Source of the DNA: an uncultured Pelagibacteraceae bacterium
GTDB taxonomy: Bacteria > Pseudomonadota > Alphaproteobacteria > Pelagibacterales > Pelagibacteraceae
Reading direction: 5' to 3'
Length of the DNA stretch: 53,026 nucleotides
NCBI GenBank assembly: GCA_902558205.1
Contig: CACECY010000004.1
Coordinates: 1 to 53,026, forward strand
Positions 35,943 through 45,573 of this stretch are shown here, piece by piece. Below the pieces are notes generated by a model. It saw nothing but the letters and a program-made list of their open reading frames with translations, was not told the origin of the DNA and made no database searches. The position numbers and the translations under genes were made by a program. How positions within the stretch are numbered: position 1 is the stretch's first letter; the number at the start of each line of letters is the position of its first letter.

Positions 35943-37467
35943 AATGTCTTGTTTTTGAAAAAATTAAAACAGTCCCTGTTTGATTTGCAAATTCTATAAC
36001 TTTTTTATCGTTAATTGATCCTGAAGGCTGAATTACAGCTTTTACACCAGATTGAACTAATTTTTCAATTCCATCAATAAATGGAAAAAAGGCATCAGAG
36101 GCAGCAACAATATCTGAGGTTGGAGTAGTAAATTTTTTCATTTTATCAATTGCTATTTGGCAGCTATCTAGTCTGCTTGGTTGACCTGAGCCAATTCCAA
36201 TAGTTGTTTTGCTTGATGCTAAAACAATTGCATTAGATTTTACATATCTACAAACATTAAGTGCAAATATTAGATCATTAAATTGAGATTTACTAGGTTT
36301 CTTTTTTGATACAACTTTAAAATCTTTTTTTGAAAAAGTTTTGTTATCTTCTGATTGAATTAATAAATTTTTATCGACCGACGTAAACTTTAAAATTTCA
36401 ATAGGATTAAAATTAGAAGCATCAATTAATCTTAGATTTTTCTTTTTCTTTAAAATTTTTAAGGCACTGCTTTCAAAATTTTTTGCAATAATTACCTCAA
36501 AAAATAATTTACTAAGTTCTATAGCTAACTTTTTACTTATTTTAAAGTTACATGAAACTATACCACCAAAAGCACTTATCGGATCACAAGTAAGAGCAGA
36601 TTTATAACACTCAACATCATTTTTTAATATTGAAACACCACAAGGATTTGCATGTTTCACTATTACTATTCCTCTATTTTTTGGTAGAGATTTTGATATA
36701 GTTAATGCAGCAAAAATATCGTTATAATTATTATAGCTTAATTGTTTTCCATGTAATTGTTTGATGTTTAAAGATTTATTTTGAGAATATAGGGCGCTCT
36801 TCTGATGAGGATTTTCACCGTATCTTAATTCTTGTATCAAATTACTAAAAATTATTTTTTTTTCCGGAAATATATTGTGAGTAATTTCGTTAAAATACCT
36901 TGAGATTAAGGCATCATAGTAGGCTGTTTCTGTAAAAGCTATTTGAGACATTTTCTGTCTGAATTCTAGAGATGTTGATCCATTAAATTTTACTAATTCA
37001 TTTTTAAGCTCCTCATACTGAGAATTTGATACAATTACAGTAACATCATTGTAGTTTTTTGCGGCTGCTCTAACCATGGTTGGTCCTCCAACGTCAATAT
37101 TTTCTATAATTTTTTTATGATTTATTGTTTTTTTTAAAGTTTCTTCAAATGGATAGAAATTAACAATTACTAAATCAATATTTTTATAATTATTTTTTTT
37201 TAAATCTAGTTGATGAGACTTATTATTTCTTTTGTTAAGAATTCCTGCATGAATTTTAGGATGCAATGTTTTTACTCTTCCACCTAAAATCTCTGCAGAC
37301 CCTGTATAATCTGAAATTTCAGTACATTTATATCCTAACTTTTTTATTTCTTTATATGTTCCACCAGAACTTATAATTTCAATCTTATATTTTTTAAGTG
37401 TGTTTAATAAAGGTTTAAGGTTTTTTTTATCTGATACAGAGACTAATGCCTTTTTAATTTTTTTCAT
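35932..37467 (-). CDS. purH: Bifunctional AICAR formyltransferase/IMP cyclohydrolase
   Basis: 511 residues. The N-terminal IMP cyclohydrolase (MGS-like) domain has SSGGTYKEI and GGRVKTLHPKIHAGIL. The C-terminal AICAR transformylase has LRYGENPHQ and KHANPCGVS (catalytic Lys-His). It performs the last two steps of IMP synthesis. Its start overlaps the heparinase gene stop by one base. Confidence 0.97.
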   Translation of the reverse strand: MKKIKKALVSVSDKKNLKPLLNTLKKYKIEIISSGGTYKEIKKLGYKCTEISDYTGSAEILGGRVKTLHPKIHAGILNKRNNKSHQLDLKKNNYKNIDLVIVNFYPFEETLKKTINHKKIIENIDVGGPTMVRAAAKNYNDVTVIVSNSQYEELKNELVKFNGSTSLEFRQKMSQIAFTETAYYDALISRYFNEITHNIFPEKKIIFSNLIQELRYGENPHQKSALYSQNKSLNIKQLHGKQLSYNNYNDIFAALTISKSLPKNRGIVIVKHANPCGVSILKNDVECYKSALTCDPISAFGGIVSCNFKISKKLAIELSKLFFEVIIAKNFESSALKILKKKKNLRLIDASNFNPIEILKFTSVDKNLLIQSEDNKTFSKKDFKVVSKKKPSKSQFNDLIFALNVCRYVKSNAIVLASSKTTIGIGSGQPSRLDSCQIAIDKMKKFTTPTSDIVAASDAFFPFIDGIEKLVQSGVKAVIQPSGSINDKKVIEFANQTGTVLIFSKTRHFRH

Positions 37468-39095
37468 TAAATCTTATTTAACTGCCAAGTAATATTTTCA
37501 TTTTTGTTATTCGTTATACCTGAAATAAAAATATTTTGATTTTGTGTATATGAATTTTTAATACCGAAATATAAGCCATTATCAATGTTTATATCATAGT
37601 TATCACAGGTGAACTTCCATCCCTCTTCATCAAGTTCGATAAGGATAGCTTTATTATCTTGAGTTTTCATCAATTTTATATTTGGCTCTAAATGAAATCT
37701 TATATCAAATTTCAAATTCGAATTAGATTTTTTGAATATTATTTTGTCTGTTCCACAAAATTTTGATTTTTCTGGGTAATATTCAATATCTCTTTCATGA
37801 ATTACATTATATTTTTTCATATATCCATCATGTGAAGAACTTATTTTCCAATAATTTTTTTCAAAAACTATATTTTTTTTCAATATCTTTAATCCATTTT
37901 TTAATAAGTAATCCTCTTTCTTTTTTTTAAATTTACAGGAAGAATTATCATCAATCACTAAAGTGCTATGTGTCGCAGTAGATTTTGATAGTTGTATAAG
38001 TTGATTATTTTTACCGTCATAATAACCACAATTAGTAATTAATTTTTTTCCGTTTGAAATTATTTCAAATGAAAGTGAGCCCGACTGATACTCTGAGGAA
38101 AAATTAGAATATGGAGATTGCCCCACATCCATTACGATTGATATTTTTTTGTCATTTAATATGGCATAACCACCAAATTCTTTGTTTTCATTTTTAAATC
38201 TATAACCAAATCTTTTTAAGTAATGATCAAATTCTTTGTTATCTGAGATATTATTACCATTCATCAAGATATCTGACTTAACATTCTGCCAAGTAAAGGC
38301 ATATCCTTGACCTAAATAAAATATGATCTCATTTATAAGATCTGGTGTTTCAATTTGAGCCTCTTTAAACCATTCTCTCATTAAGATTAAATATTTAAGG
38401 TGGAACACTAATTGTTTGATACTTCTTGATTTTGTAAACCCATAATTGTCAAAAATAGAATTAGATATTTTTTTTAATAAGCTTAATCCATAAGAAAGGT
38501 ATTTTTTTTCATCTTTGTAACTGAGACCAACAAGAATTATTGCAGCACAACCAATTATTTTATCATTAAATTTTTTTGAATTATCTATTTCATTTATCAG
38601 ATGATTAGTCTGCTTTTGAATCATAATATTGAATGCGTTTAAGTAATCTTTATTAGCCTCATCCATTGTTAAATTATGATTAGAGAGCCAAGCTATAATT
38701 CTTTTAGAAGTTGAGTCAAATTTCCAAGTTTCAGAATTGTATTTGAAATTTTTTCTTATCCAATCAGATATTATTTTTTGAGTATTTTTCTTTGAAGATT
38801 TTAAATCAAGAGTAAAAAACCAATAAAAATTATTTAATCTTTTGAAATGTTTATTATTAATACTTGTAGTTTCCCATAAATTTTCAGCCGAGATATCATT
38901 AACATTAATTTTTTGTGTTTGATATTTGATTAGTGATGAAAGTAGATGAGGACTTGGCCTATAAATCAATTCTTTATAAAAAATTTTCGAAATTTTTTTT
39001 TCATAAAAGTTAGAATTTAGATAAACCTTCCTCAAATTTTTATTAATATTTTCTATTAACACAACAATGAAATTTAAGAAGTTTCTTAAAATCAT
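37467..39095 (-). CDS. Heparinase II/III family protein
   Basis: 542 residues. An N-terminal alpha/alpha toroid region (helical, about residues 40-270) is followed by a beta-sandwich domain (FGGYAILNDKKISIVMDVG, SGSLSFEIISNGKKLITNCGYY and ATHSTLVIDD, shortened), as in heparinase II/III. Substrates in this group are acidic polysaccharides, but the alphaproteobacterial members next to purH are uncharacterised and no catalytic role is proven. No signal peptide is evident. It sits between rpe and purH, one-base overlap with purH. Confidence 0.87.
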   Translation of the reverse strand: MILRNFLNFIVVLIENINKNLRKVYLNSNFYEKKISKIFYKELIYRPSPHLLSSLIKYQTQKINVNDISAENLWETTSINNKHFKRLNNFYWFFTLDLKSSKKNTQKIISDWIRKNFKYNSETWKFDSTSKRIIAWLSNHNLTMDEANKDYLNAFNIMIQKQTNHLINEIDNSKKFNDKIIGCAAIILVGLSYKDEKKYLSYGLSLLKKISNSIFDNYGFTKSRSIKQLVFHLKYLILMREWFKEAQIETPDLINEIIFYLGQGYAFTWQNVKSDILMNGNNISDNKEFDHYLKRFGYRFKNENKEFGGYAILNDKKISIVMDVGQSPYSNFSSEYQSGSLSFEIISNGKKLITNCGYYDGKNNQLIQLSKSTATHSTLVIDDNSSCKFKKKKEDYLLKNGLKILKKNIVFEKNYWKISSSHDGYMKKYNVIHERDIEYYPEKSKFCGTDKIIFKKSNSNLKFDIRFHLEPNIKLMKTQDNKAILIELDEEGWKFTCDNYDINIDNGLYFGIKNSYTQNQNIFISGITNNKNENITWQLNKI

Positions 39096-39099
39096 TTAA

Positions 39100-39759
39100 T
39101 TATTTTGATTTGAGTAAATCTATATTTTTTTTGATATCACCGTTATTACTTTTAAATATTGTAGTACCTGAAACTAGAATATTGGCCCCCGCTTCGATAG
39201 CAATTTTTGAATTTTCAAAGTTAATTCCTCCATCGATTTCAATGTCAAAATCAATATTTTGTTTTTTTTGAATACTTTTTAATTCTTTTATTTTGTTTAA
39301 AACTTCTGGCATAAATTTTTGGCCACCAAAGCCTGGGTTAACACTCATTATTAAAACTAAATCAATTTTATTAAGATAATTTTTTATGACACTAATTTTT
39401 GTTTCCGGATTTAAAGATACACCTACTTTTTTTCCTAGATCCTTTATTTTTTGAATTGAGGCTGACAAATCATTTGTTGCTTCAGGGTGAATAGTAATAA
39501 TATCTGCTCCCGCATCAGAATAAGCTTCAATATATTTATGAACTGGTGAAATCATTAAGTGCACATCAAATTTTAACGAACAATTTTTTTTTAATGCTTT
39601 AATTACAGGAGGACCAATCGTTAAATTTGGAACAAAGTGACCATCCATTACATCAACATGAATTAAATCAGCACCTCCTTCCTCTAATCTTTTTATTTCA
39701 TTACCTAATTGACTAAAATCAGCTGATAAAATTGATGGTGAAATTTGTATTTTTTTCAT
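39100..39759 (-). CDS. rpe: Ribulose-phosphate 3-epimerase
   Basis: 219 residues. SPSILSADFSQLG, HVDVMDGHFVPNLTIGP (metal-binding His/Asp), VMSVNPGFGGQKF and IDGGINFEN are all present. It interconverts ribulose 5-phosphate and xylulose 5-phosphate in the pentose phosphate pathway. It lies four bases upstream of the heparinase gene on the same strand. rsmB, often near in other alphaproteobacteria, is absent. Confidence 0.97.
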   Translation of the reverse strand: MKKIQISPSILSADFSQLGNEIKRLEEGGADLIHVDVMDGHFVPNLTIGPPVIKALKKNCSLKFDVHLMISPVHKYIEAYSDAGADIITIHPEATNDLSASIQKIKDLGKKVGVSLNPETKISVIKNYLNKIDLVLIMSVNPGFGGQKFMPEVLNKIKELKSIQKKQNIDFDIEIDGGINFENSKIAIEAGANILVSGTTIFKSNNGDIKKNIDLLKSK

Positions 39760-39787
39760 TTGATACTAAATCTATTAGTATCAATTT

Positions 39788-40144
39788 TTAAAACTTTATT
39801 GAATTATAAAATTGATAAATTTGTCTTGATATCTCACTTTCAAGTGGAAAAGAAAGCATTCCCATTACTGAGTATCCTAAGATAAAAGGCATTAGATAGA
39901 ATCTAATCATAAAAAAGAACCAAGCTACATAAAGTGGTACAAGAGGTTGAATTATAAATGACGGTGTTACAGGTCTAAAAATATTTAATAAAGGATTTGT
40001 AAATTTAACAAATACTCTCATAAAAAAGAATTGAGAGTCCTCTCTTTGGAAAATATTCATTGCAACTCTTCCAACTAAAGTCCACATTATTATTCCAAGA
40101 ATATAATCAATTATATAGACTAAAGGATGAAAGTTAGCAGACAT
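39788..40144 (-). CDS. Small multi-pass membrane protein, YggT-like
   Basis: 118 residues. Two or three hydrophobic segments (about 8-28, 65-90) flank a basic stretch with NIFQREDSQFFFMRVFVKFTNPLLNIFRPVTP. The NP-LL-hydrophobic-RP-P pattern is like the YggT middle block, but the match is weak. Function is unknown. It follows the symporter terminator and precedes rpe by 28 bases. Confidence 0.6.
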   Translation of the reverse strand: MSANFHPLVYIIDYILGIIMWTLVGRVAMNIFQREDSQFFFMRVFVKFTNPLLNIFRPVTPSFIIQPLVPLYVAWFFFMIRFYLMPFILGYSVMGMLSFPLESEISRQIYQFYNSIKF

Positions 40145-40177
40145 TAAAGAATTTATATTTGAAAATAAAAAGAAATA

Positions 40178-40203
40178 AAAGGGGCGAAATTAATCGCCCC
40201 TTT
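40178..40203 (-). terminator. Rho-independent terminator after the symporter operon
   Basis: Ten-base-pair stem (40178-40187 with 40194-40203), GGGGCG core, AATTAA loop. On the minus strand it is followed by a T-rich run (TTTTATTTC). It begins about 12 bases downstream of the symporter stop. The loop sequence equals that of the porin terminator. Confidence 0.88.
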
Positions 40204-40214
40204 ATTAAAGATAT

Positions 40215-42026
40215 TTATCTTTGGGTTATTACTTGTTGACCCGCAGGTACTCTAGCGTCATCAACCATTTTCTGAGTTGCAGAGCTTGGTTCAGAAGTCA
40301 TTAAACTTACAACAACCATAGCTACTAAACTCACAGTTGATCCAAAGATACCAAAAGTTAACTGAGTAATTCCTAAGAAACCACTTCCGCCACTACGTAC
40401 CCAAATTAGATACGCAAAGCCCGAAACTAGTCCTAAGACCATACCAGCAATAGCACCTTCTTTATTTGCTCTCTTCCACCATACACCAAGTACAAGTGGC
40501 CAGAACAAACCAGACATCGCAAAGTCAAAAGCCCATATTACTGAACCTAAGATACCTTGGATCTCCATTGCTGCTATAGTTGCACCAGCAAAACCAATAA
40601 TTACAAGTAATACCCTTGCAACTAAAAGTCTTTTTGCAGTCTCTGCTTTAGGGTCTATCATTTTGTAATAAACGTCATGAGAGATTGCATTAGCGATTGC
40701 TAGAATCAAACCATCTGCAGTAGACATGGCAGCAGCCATACCTCCAGCAGCAACTAGACCTGAGATTACATAAGGTAATCCAGCTACTTCTGGTGTTGCT
40801 AATACAACAGCTTTACCGGCCATGAAGAACTCGTTTAATTCAACAGTTCCATTTCCATTAAAGTCGCTAACAAACATCAGATTAGCTTGGTTCCAGTTTT
40901 GATACCAATCGATCGCTTGAACTTCCGCAATTGATTTACCGATAATACCTGTTGGTAAGTTCGGATCAATTAACGCAAGCTTAGATAGTGTCGCTAACAT
41001 TGGTGCAGAAGAATAAAGTAGGAAGATAAAGAATACTGACCAACCTACTGATTTTCTAGCTGCTTTTACACTTGGAGTTGTAAAGAATCTCATCATTACG
41101 TGTGGTAACGATGCTGTTCCCATCATCATAGCCAATGCTAATGAGATGAAAGCCCAAGGTGTTGCATTAACCTCAGAGTGAGCTTTAGTAATACCAGCTA
41201 ACCCTTTAGGCACTGTTGCTAAATCAGCAGCAGAGTTTTTAACAAACCCAAACTGTTGTTCTAACTCACCAATTCTAGCAACTTCGTCAGCTAACATGAA
41301 GTGAGGGAAGAAACCCGCACCAATGTTATTACTGATCCAGAATACTGGAAGTAAGTAAGCTATAATTAGCACAATATATTGTGCAACCTGTGTCCAAGTC
41401 ACCCCTCTCATACCACCTAACATTGAACATAGTAATATACTTACTAATCCAACATAGACCGCGTATTGAAATGGGATATCTAGTGCAACAGATGCAATCG
41501 TACCCGTAGCGTTAATTTGTGCAGTCACATAAGTGAATGAAGCAACAGTTAAAACTATTACTGCCATTAATCGTGCTGTATTACCACCGTATCTTGTACC
41601 TACGAAATCTGGAACTGTATAACAGCCAAACTTTCTTAGGTAGGGTGCTAATAAAGTTGCAACTAACACATAACCACCTGTCCAACCAACAAGCAAAGCC
41701 ATATATCCGTAACCTTTGAAGTAAATACCTCCTGCCATCGCAACGAATGAAGCACCTGACATCCAGTCAGCTGCTGTTGCCATTCCGTTGAAAACAGTTG
41801 GTACAGATCTTCCAGCTACATAATAGTTACTTGCTTGTGCTGTTCGAGATAGCCAACCAATTAGTGCGTAAATGAATATTGTAAAACCAACGAAAGCAAT
41901 TCCTATTGCTTTAGATGTCATACCCATCTGCTCACCTATTGCCATTATAAGTATGAAAGCTATAAAACCACCTGTATAGATTCCATAGATCTTAGGCAAG
42001 TTATCAATAAAATTACCTTTAATCAT
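40215..42026 (-). CDS. Sodium:solute symporter, large subunit (VC_2705-type/ActP-like)
   Basis: 603 residues with about 13 membrane helices. SSS-family features: YYVAGRSVPTVFNGMATAADWMSGASF (shortened), AGGMAAAMSTADGLILAIANAISHD. A cytosolic or external loop at residues 388-399 carries an EF-hand-like DFNGNGTVELNE. The small subunit gene upstream and this subfamily go together; ActP-type members carry acetate or other short acids, which fits the acs gene 1 kb away. Codons are GC-richer than neighbours (26 G/C of 60 at 41701-41760), suggesting high expression. A terminator follows. Confidence 0.9.
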   Translation of the reverse strand: MIKGNFIDNLPKIYGIYTGGFIAFILIMAIGEQMGMTSKAIGIAFVGFTIFIYALIGWLSRTAQASNYYVAGRSVPTVFNGMATAADWMSGASFVAMAGGIYFKGYGYMALLVGWTGGYVLVATLLAPYLRKFGCYTVPDFVGTRYGGNTARLMAVIVLTVASFTYVTAQINATGTIASVALDIPFQYAVYVGLVSILLCSMLGGMRGVTWTQVAQYIVLIIAYLLPVFWISNNIGAGFFPHFMLADEVARIGELEQQFGFVKNSAADLATVPKGLAGITKAHSEVNATPWAFISLALAMMMGTASLPHVMMRFFTTPSVKAARKSVGWSVFFIFLLYSSAPMLATLSKLALIDPNLPTGIIGKSIAEVQAIDWYQNWNQANLMFVSDFNGNGTVELNEFFMAGKAVVLATPEVAGLPYVISGLVAAGGMAAAMSTADGLILAIANAISHDVYYKMIDPKAETAKRLLVARVLLVIIGFAGATIAAMEIQGILGSVIWAFDFAMSGLFWPLVLGVWWKRANKEGAIAGMVLGLVSGFAYLIWVRSGGSGFLGITQLTFGIFGSTVSLVAMVVVSLMTSEPSSATQKMVDDARVPAGQQVITQR

Positions 42027-42286
42027 TATTTGTCTCCTCTTTCTGCAAAGCCAAATTCTTCATCAATTTTTTCTTGTCTTCCCGCAAACCAAAAAATAAG
42101 GATTACAAAGAAACCAAGAGAACCTTGACATGTGAACCAATAGGTTAAAGGATACCCAAAAGGACCAGTAACTGTGTTCATTTCAGCTCCAAAAAGGAAG
42201 ATACCCATTGAGAAAATAGCCCAAAGTACTAATGTAACAATTAGCAACCCTTTGGTTTTTTCCCAGTGTTGTGCATTTTTTGCCAT
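42026..42286 (-). CDS. Sodium:solute symporter small subunit, DUF4212
   Basis: 86 residues from the ATG at 42286 (MAKNAQHWEKTKGL). Longer in-frame extensions are possible, but this start is preceded by a good Shine-Dalgarno, AGAGAGG. Two membrane helices (about 12-33 and 51-70) with GPFGYPLTYWFTCQGSLGFFVILIFWFAG (shortened) are DUF4212 features. It is the partner of the large symporter protein; the stop overlaps that start by one base. The GC-rich codon use matches the large subunit. Confidence 0.9.
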   Translation of the reverse strand: MAKNAQHWEKTKGLLIVTLVLWAIFSMGIFLFGAEMNTVTGPFGYPLTYWFTCQGSLGFFVILIFWFAGRQEKIDEEFGFAERGDK

Positions 42287-42408
42287 GTATACCTCTCTCT
42301 TTAAGTTATAACTTGCGAAACCATAACCATTCTGAGAAAGATTAAAAGTGTTAAAAATGTACATAATAGGTTAGTTTTTACTGTATTTTCTACCTAAAAT
42401 AGAAATTT

Positions 42409-43032
42409 ATGACAAAAAAAAAATTTACCTGGAGAGATCTATCTTTAAATGATTTTAAGGTTTATTTATTTTCACTGTTTAAAGCCTTCATTCCAAAAAA
42501 AAAAATTAGAAATTTAGATGAATTAGAAAATTTTATTCAAACAAAATCAGCTTGGGTATCTCAAGTTACACTTTACAGTTATTTGAAAACTAGAATGGGG
42601 ACAAGATACGTTCTTCACTTTGATAATGATGAATTTATGAAATCAGTCAACCAAGCAAAATGGAATATATATGCTGTTGCACTTCAGGATTTAAATTTTT
42701 TCGTTTTTTCTTACTTAAAAGTAAATTTTAATTTCCAGGACATTGATAAAGTAAAAGAAATTTTTTTTAATATTCTAGATGATGAGATTAACAATGGTAT
42801 GCCGTTAGAAATTATAAAGGAGTCAAAAAAAAATTTTGAGGAAAGACTGCAAAAAATTAATTGGGATACTTATTATAATGATCTTCCATTTAATCTAAGT
42901 GCTCTTTCTTTATATGAATGGGCACCAATAGCAGAGGAACTTAAAACTTTGGACAGAAAAATTGTTTTAAATTCTGTTATTTTAAAATGGGATATAATCA
43001 AAAAAGAATTTAAAGAAAGAATTCAGTTTTAA
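42409..43032 (+). CDS. Conserved hypothetical protein
   Basis: 207 residues, not confidently assigned to a named family. Features seen: [30 protein letters not shown] (shortened) and [18 protein letters not shown], both looking conserved, a mostly helical prediction, no signal peptide, no membrane segment, high Trp/Tyr content. It lies divergently from the symporter genes and convergently with acs (four-base overlap), so a link to acetate uptake is possible but unproven. Confidence 0.75.
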   Translation: MTKKKFTWRDLSLNDFKVYLFSLFKAFIPKKKIRNLDELENFIQTKSAWVSQVTLYSYLKTRMGTRYVLHFDNDEFMKSVNQAKWNIYAVALQDLNFFVFSYLKVNFNFQDIDKVKEIFFNILDDEINNGMPLEIIKESKKNFEERLQKINWDTYYNDLPFNLSALSLYEWAPIAEELKTLDRKIVLNSVILKWDIIKKEFKERIQF

Positions 43033-45143
43033 ATATTTTTTCTATTATCAACTAAACTTTGCACAACACTTGGATCAGCCAAAGTGGTAGTATCTCCTAA
43101 CTGGCCATGTTCATTTGAGGCAATTTTTCTTAAAATTCTTCTCATGATTTTTCCAGATCTAGTTTTTGGTAAACCAGGAGTAAAATGTATCAAATCAGGA
43201 GTTGCTAATGGACCAATTTGTTTTCTCACCCAAAGTTTTAAATCTCTCTCAAGTTCACCTGTTTCCGACTCACCTGCATTTAAGGTTACATAACAATATA
43301 AACCATTTCCCTTAATATCATGAGGATATCCAACTACCGCTGCCTCAGCAACTTTTGGATGAGCAACAAAAGCACTTTCAATTTCTGCTGTACCAAGGTT
43401 ATGACCAGATACTATAATTACATCATCAACTCTACCTGTTATCCAATAGTAGCCATCTTTGTCTCTCCTGCACCCATCTCCAGTAAAATATTTTCCGTTA
43501 AATTGAGAGAAATAAGTGTCAATAAATCTTTGATGATCGCCATAAACAGTTCTCATTTGGCCTGGCCAAGATTGTGAAATACATAATCTTCCTTCCCCGG
43601 GCCCTTTTATTTCTTTACCATCTTTATCTATTAATGCAGGTTTTATTCCATAAAATGGTTTTGTGGCTGAGCCAGGTTTTAAAGGTATAGCACCTGTCTG
43701 AGGCGCTATCATAATTCCCCCAGTTTCTGTCTGCCACCAAGTATCTACTATTGGGCATGTAGAGTTACCAATAGTTTTATAATACCACATCCACGCTTCG
43801 GGATTAATTGGCTCACCAACAGTTCCAAGTAATTTAAGAGATTTTCTGGAAGTTTTATTAACTGGTCCATCCCCCTCTCTCATTAAAGCTCTGATAGCTG
43901 TTGGAGCAGTATAGAATGTATTGACTTTGTATTTGTCTACAATTTGCCACCATCGAGAACTATCAGGATAATTTGGTATTCCTTCAAACATTATTGTTGT
44001 AGCACCATTAGCTAGTGGACCATAAATGATGTAACTATGACCTGTTACCCATCCAATGTCAGCAGTACACCAATAAATATCTTTTGGTTTATAATTAAAA
44101 ATATACTGATGTGTCATTGATGCATAAACCATATAACCACCAGTGGTATGTAAAACTCCTTTTGGTTTTCCCGTCGAGCCAGATGTGTAGAGAATAAATA
44201 ACGGATCTTCAGCATTCATTTCTTCTGGTTCACAATTAGATGAAACATCTTTTATTAGATCATGATACCAAACATCTCTACTTTCATTCCAGTTAATTTC
44301 ATTTCCAGTTCTTTTGACAACAATACACTTTTTGACATTAGGACAACTTAAAAGTGCTTCATCAGTTGTTGCTTTAAGAGGAATAGTTTTTCCACCTCTA
44401 ACCCCTTCATCTGCAGTAATAATATACTCGGACTCACAATCATTTACTCTTCCTGAAATTGAGTCAGCAGAAAATCCACCAAAAATTATTGAGTGTACAG
44501 CACCGATTCTTGCACAAGCCAACATTAAAATCGCAAGTTCTGGTATCATAGTTAAATATATTGTAACTCGATCACCTTTTTGAATTCCAAGTTTTCTAAG
44601 ACCGTTAGCAGCCTTTGAAACTTTTTGATGTAATTGTTTGAACGAAATTTTCTGACTATCTTTTGGATCATCTCCTACCCAAATTATTGCTGTTTTATCT
44701 TTTTTATCTTTTAAATGCCTATCAATACAATTAGCCGATGCATTTAAAGTTCCGTCTTGAAACCAATTAATTTTAACTTCTTTAGTACTATACTTTACGT
44801 CTTTTATTTTTTTGTATGGTTTAATCCAAGTTATTCTTTTTCCTTCTTTTTTCCAAAACTCGTTATTATTTTTGATCGAATCATTATATTTCTTTTGATA
44901 AGTAGATTTATTAGCTAAACTAGCTTTAATCCATTCAGGTCGAGTTTTAATGATTAATTCCGACTGTTCATATGATTGATTTTTTTTGGTTTTCTTCTTG
45001 GAAACTTTTCTTACTTTTCTTTTACTAGTTTTTTTATTTTTTCTTTTTGAAGATTTTTTTACTTTTCTTCTATTAGCTATTTTATTTTTTTTTCTTTTTG
45101 AAACTTTTTTTTTTGCTTTAGTTTTTTTCTTTTTTTTTGGCAT
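43029..45143 (-). CDS. acs: Acetyl-CoA synthetase with a Lys/Arg-rich N-terminal extension
   Basis: 704 residues, about 55 longer than usual. Residues 1-56 contain 28 Lys and 6 Arg and no acidic residues ([13 protein letters not shown]..., repeated SKRK units). The normal Acs body follows: [18 protein letters not shown] loop [11 protein letters not shown], and [12 protein letters not shown] with the acetylatable lysine near residue 663. It makes acetyl-CoA from acetate, ATP and CoA. No internal Met start precedes the Acs core, so the tail looks real. The adjacent symporter suggests uptake and activation of acetate. Confidence 0.95.
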   Translation of the reverse strand: MPKKKKKTKAKKKVSKRKKNKIANRRKVKKSSKRKNKKTSKRKVRKVSKKKTKKNQSYEQSELIIKTRPEWIKASLANKSTYQKKYNDSIKNNNEFWKKEGKRITWIKPYKKIKDVKYSTKEVKINWFQDGTLNASANCIDRHLKDKKDKTAIIWVGDDPKDSQKISFKQLHQKVSKAANGLRKLGIQKGDRVTIYLTMIPELAILMLACARIGAVHSIIFGGFSADSISGRVNDCESEYIITADEGVRGGKTIPLKATTDEALLSCPNVKKCIVVKRTGNEINWNESRDVWYHDLIKDVSSNCEPEEMNAEDPLFILYTSGSTGKPKGVLHTTGGYMVYASMTHQYIFNYKPKDIYWCTADIGWVTGHSYIIYGPLANGATTIMFEGIPNYPDSSRWWQIVDKYKVNTFYTAPTAIRALMREGDGPVNKTSRKSLKLLGTVGEPINPEAWMWYYKTIGNSTCPIVDTWWQTETGGIMIAPQTGAIPLKPGSATKPFYGIKPALIDKDGKEIKGPGEGRLCISQSWPGQMRTVYGDHQRFIDTYFSQFNGKYFTGDGCRRDKDGYYWITGRVDDVIIVSGHNLGTAEIESAFVAHPKVAEAAVVGYPHDIKGNGLYCYVTLNAGESETGELERDLKLWVRKQIGPLATPDLIHFTPGLPKTRSGKIMRRILRKIASNEHGQLGDTTTLADPSVVQSLVDNRKNI

Positions 45144-45159
45144 ACAAAAATACTTATAT

Positions 45160-45573
45160 CTAAATTTTACCCATCTTATTTAAAATTTTCCAGCTTTTAG
45201 AGTCTATTGGCATTACAGATAATCTACTTTGTTTTATAAGAGATAAATGGCTTAATTCCTTGATTTTTTTAATATCTTCAAGACCTATTGGTTTATTTAA
45301 TTTCCTTAAAAATTTAACTGTTACTGCCACAAATCGCCCAGTTTTATCTGTTTTATCTTTATATGCCTCTCTGATAATCTCTACAACACCAACAATCTCT
45401 TTTCCAATATTTGAATGATAAAAAAAACATTGATCACCTATTTTCATTGATCTCAAATTTTTTGCTGCCTGATAATTTCTAACTCCATCCCAAGCAGCAC
45501 CTTTAGATCCAGCTTTTATTTGTTGATCAATGGACCAAACATCGGGCTCTGATTTCATTAACCAATATTGCAT
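45160..45573 (-). CDS. EVE domain protein (thymocyte nuclear protein 1-like)
   Basis: 137 residues. [45 protein letters not shown] (shortened) and [10 protein letters not shown] are the EVE signature. EVE domains share the PUA fold and bind modified bases in DNA or RNA; small bacterial versions are uncharacterised. The start overlaps the tsaD stop by one base. acs lies 16 bases downstream. Confidence 0.93.
   Translation of the reverse strand: MQYWLMKSEPDVWSIDQQIKAGSKGAAWDGVRNYQAAKNLRSMKIGDQCFFYHSNIGKEIVGVVEIIREAYKDKTDKTGRFVAVTVKFLRKLNKPIGLEDIKKIKELSHLSLIKQSRLSVMPIDSKSWKILNKMGKI

Noticed and set aside
43084-45183. Plus-strand open frames opposite acs
   Set aside because: They are shadows of acs without start signals; the hydrophobic one at 44986-45183 is the complement of the lysine-rich tail.
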